NCBI GenBank assembly: GCA_016208685.1
Contig: JACQXM010000024.1
Span: 62,001-126,000 of the forward strand
Direction: 5' to 3'
Source: Planctomycetota bacterium
GTDB lineage: Bacteria; Planctomycetota; Phycisphaerae; UBA1845
Length of the DNA stretch: 64,000 nt
The number at the start of each line of letters is the position of its first letter. Position 1 is the stretch's first letter. Position numbers and translations under genes: made by a program. Below, one piece after another: positions 61,778 to 64,000 of the stretch. The notes under the pieces were generated by a model, which worked only from the letters and a program-made list of their open reading frames with translations, was not told the DNA's origin and did not search any database.

Positions 61778-64000
61778 ATGGCTCGAAAACTGGCAAGCTT
61801 CCTGGCGATCACGGGACTGTTGGCGAGCGCCGCCCTGGGGTTGGATTGGCCTTACTGGCGCGGACCGGAGCAAACCGGTCTGTGCCGTGAAGCACCGGGC
61901 ATCACGTCGTGGTCGCCGACGGGCGAAAACCTGTTGTGGAAGGTCCCGGTGCAGGGACGAACCACGCCGGTCGTGCTCAATGGGCGGGTGTATCTCATCG
62001 GTCCGGTAGGGACCGAGGTCGGCCGGCGCGAGCGGGTACTGGCGCTCAATGCCGACACCGGCGAGACGGTCTGGGAGCATGCGTTCAACGTCTTCCACAC
62101 CGATATCGTAGAAAACCGGGTGGGTTGGACGGCCATGGTCGGCGACCCGGCGACCGGTTGGGTCTACGCACACGGCACGGGCGGCGAGTTGCTGGCCTTC
62201 ACCGGTAGCGGCGAGCTCCAGTGGAAAGTGTCGCTCACCGAGGAATTCGGCAGGATCAGCGGCTACGGCGGTCGGCTGCATTCGCCGGTCCTCGACGAGG
62301 ATCGCCTGCTGATCACCTTCTCCAACTCGAGCTGGGGCGATCAGGCGGCGCCGCGGCATCGGATCGCGGCGCTGGACAAAAAGACGGGCAAAGTGCTGTG
62401 GTGGGCGACGGTCGGCGACGACCCCGTCGACAAGACCTGTTACGCCACTCCGGTGATCGCCGTGATTGACGGCGTTCGCACCCTGGTGCTCGCCAACGGC
62501 GAGGGGAACGTCTACGGCCTAAAGGCGCGCACCGGGGAACAGCTTTGGGTCTTCCGCCTCAGCAAGCGTGGCCTGAACGCCACGCCGGTCGTCGATGGAA
62601 ACTACGTTTACGCGGCGCACAGCGAAGAGAACTACGACACCACGGAAATGGGCCGGGTGGTGTGCATCGACGCGAGCAAGCGCGGTGACATCACGCAAGC
62701 GGGCGAGGTCTGGCGCGTGGACGGGCTGGCCGTCGGATATGCGTCACCCGCGGTCGCCAAGGGCCGCCTGTACGTGGTGGACAATTCTGCGAACCTCTTC
62801 GCGCTGGACGGCAAGACGGGTAAGCAACTGTGGAAGTTCAACCTGGGGCGGGTGGGCAAGGCGTCTCCCACGGTGACCGCCGACGGACTCATCTACGTGG
62901 GCGAACAGAACGGCGTTTTCTACATCCTGAAGGACGAAGGCAGCGAATGCAAACTGCTGGACCGAGAGGAGTTCAACCCGGCGGACCAGACCATCGACGA
63001 GATCTACGGTTCGCCGGCGGTCGCCAACGGCCGCGTGTACTTCATGACGCGGTACGCGACCTATTGTCTGGGGAAAAAGGGCAGCCCTGCCACCAGCGCT
63101 CAGGTTCCCGCGCCGGCGGCGGAAAAGGAGGCTGCGTCCCCGGCCCCCGGCCGCGCCCAGGTGATTCCGGCGGAGGTGACCCTTGCGCCCGGTGCCGCGT
63201 TGTCGTTCACCGCCCGCCAGTACAGCGACGACACCATCAACATTCGCTCGCTTGAGCCGCAGTGGTCCGTCGTCGGTGTTCGCGGCAGGATCAGCGAGGA
63301 CGGGACTTTCACTGCCGCTCCGGACAACGTCTTCTCCGCCGGGCACGTTGTCGCCAAGGGGGAAGGATTCGAGGTCAAGGCACGGGTGCGGATCAGCCCG
63401 AAACTGCCCATTCAGGAGGATTTCGAAGGCATGGCGGTCGACAGCGTTCCACCCGGCTGGGTAGGTGTGGCGCGAAAAACCAAAATCGTCGAACGCGACG
63501 GGAGCAAAGTGCTCCAGAAGCTGGCGGAGGATCCCGCCCCGCCGTTCATGCGCGTGCAACCGTACCTCGGGCCGCCCGTGTCCGGGGGTTATACCCTAGA
63601 AGCCGACGTGCTGGGCACGCCGCGCGGAGAGATGTTCAAGCCCGACATGGGGCTGGTGAACAGCCGCTACAACCTTTCGCTGATGGGCGGCGACCAGGTT
63701 CTGCGGCTGGAAACCTGGAACACGTTGCCGCGTTTGCGCAAGGAGGTGCCGTTCCCCTGGGTGACCGAGAAGTGGTATCGCATGAAGTTCGAGGTGCGGC
63801 TGAGCGGTGAGCAGGCGTTGCTGCGCGGGAAGGTCTGGCCGAAAGACGCGACAGAACCCGCAGCGTGGACGCTGGAAGCCACGGACCCGTTTCCAAACCG
63901 GGAAGGCAGTCCCGGGCTCTATGGGTTCTCCCCGGGCACGACGGTCAAGAGCAAGGGACCGGAAGTCTTCTACGACAATCTGAAGGTGACTCCGAATGAC
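61778..64000 (+). CDS. PQQ/BamB-like beta-propeller exported protein (truncated by window end)
   Basis: This open frame starts at ATG 61778 and runs 741 codons to the last base without a stop. A signal peptide (MARKLASFLAITGLLASAALG) leads into WPYWRGPEQTG, the usual entry of planctomycete outer-membrane PQQ-like proteins. About eight propeller blades follow, with TPVVLNGRVYLIG, RVLALNADTGETVWEHAF, IAALDKKTGKVLWWA, VYGLKARTGEQLWVF and LFALDGKTGKQLWKF. After about residue 480 a proline/alanine linker leads to a beta-sandwich domain (about 540-741). No cofactor residue set of a PQQ dehydrogenase is seen, so a structural or binding role is more likely. Confidence 0.87.
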   Translation, partial: MARKLASFLAITGLLASAALGLDWPYWRGPEQTGLCREAPGITSWSPTGENLLWKVPVQGRTTPVVLNGRVYLIGPVGTEVGRRERVLALNADTGETVWEHAFNVFHTDIVENRVGWTAMVGDPATGWVYAHGTGGELLAFTGSGELQWKVSLTEEFGRISGYGGRLHSPVLDEDRLLITFSNSSWGDQAAPRHRIAALDKKTGKVLWWATVGDDPVDKTCYATPVIAVIDGVRTLVLANGEGNVYGLKARTGEQLWVFRLSKRGLNATPVVDGNYVYAAHSEENYDTTEMGRVVCIDASKRGDITQAGEVWRVDGLAVGYASPAVAKGRLYVVDNSANLFALDGKTGKQLWKFNLGRVGKASPTVTADGLIYVGEQNGVFYILKDEGSECKLLDREEFNPADQTIDEIYGSPAVANGRVYFMTRYATYCLGKKGSPATSAQVPAPAAEKEAASPAPGRAQVIPAEVTLAPGAALSFTARQYSDDTINIRSLEPQWSVVGVRGRISEDGTFTAAPDNVFSAGHVVAKGEGFEVKARVRISPKLPIQEDFEGMAVDSVPPGWVGVARKTKIVERDGSKVLQKLAEDPAPPFMRVQPYLGPPVSGGYTLEADVLGTPRGEMFKPDMGLVNSRYNLSLMGGDQVLRLETWNTLPRLRKEVPFPWVTEKWYRMKFEVRLSGEQALLRGKVWPKDATEPAAWTLEATDPFPNREGSPGLYGFSPGTTVKSKGPEVFYDNLKVTPND

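Overview
The window is about 65% GC and encodes around 50 genes on both strands. It reads as chromosomal sequence from a member of the Planctomycetota, probably of the Phycisphaerae type. The evidence is a MoxR/DUF58/BatA-like VWA cluster, DUF4114 proteins with a VPVPAA-type PEP-CTERM tail, a dockerin-like secreted protein, a membrane Ser/Thr kinase next to an FHA protein, an ECF sigma/anti-sigma pair, many GTG starts, and many short extragenic palindromes. No rRNA, tRNA, CRISPR array, prophage or transposase was seen. The taxonomic placement is inference.

Layout. 0-3.5 kb: an M50-like membrane protease, then a Rieske protein and a cytochrome b fused to two c-type haem domains. 3.5-10 kb: a lipase, a LarA-like racemase, and two PEP-CTERM/DUF4114 paralogues flanking a subtilisin-like lipoprotein. 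10-13.5 kb: a cupredoxin lipoprotein, an ECF sigma factor with its anti-sigma factor, and an EamA exporter. 13.5-18.3 kb: a palindrome cluster, a TIM-barrel isomerase, a DUF6265 protein, an AmrS-type radical SAM enzyme and an alcohol dehydrogenase. 18.3-28.9 kb: a minus-strand block of NHL lipoprotein, two-VWA protein, MoxR, a broken toxin-like gene with DUF2283, DUF58, BatA/VWA and a small membrane protein. 29-37.9 kb: a TIM-barrel protein, an Lgt-like transferase, a transglutaminase-like protein, a Maf/CgeB-like protein, a PAS histidine kinase, RsfS and an aspartoacylase-like deacylase. 37.9-43.6 kb: a membrane protein, a Ser/Thr kinase, an FHA protein and RsmG. 43.9-47.2 kb: a proline-rich lipoprotein and a zincin-like lipoprotein. 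47.3-50 kb: an ABC importer operon. 50-64 kb: MgtE, PurU, GDP-mannose dehydratase, an L,D-transpeptidase, two hypothetical proteins, a LolD-like ATPase, a GT4 glycosyltransferase, a dockerin-like protein, a PaaK-like ligase and a beta-propeller protein cut by the window end.

Most notable results. (1) The substrate-binding gene of the ABC importer (47354-48388, minus) reads through an in-frame TGA at codon 50. That position is recalled to be cysteine in relatives, and an imperfect hairpin with a bulged U begins six bases after the TGA. This is a candidate selenoprotein. (2) The cytochrome b keeps the His pair for haem bL (H55/H156) but has Leu69 and Arg170 where the haem bH ligands should be. 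(3) Three genes (rsfS, the ABC permease, the Maf-like gene) have a good -10 box only 6-7 bases before the start codon, which suggests leaderless transcripts. (4) A toxin-like reading frame overlapping a DUF2283 gene is interrupted by one amber codon.
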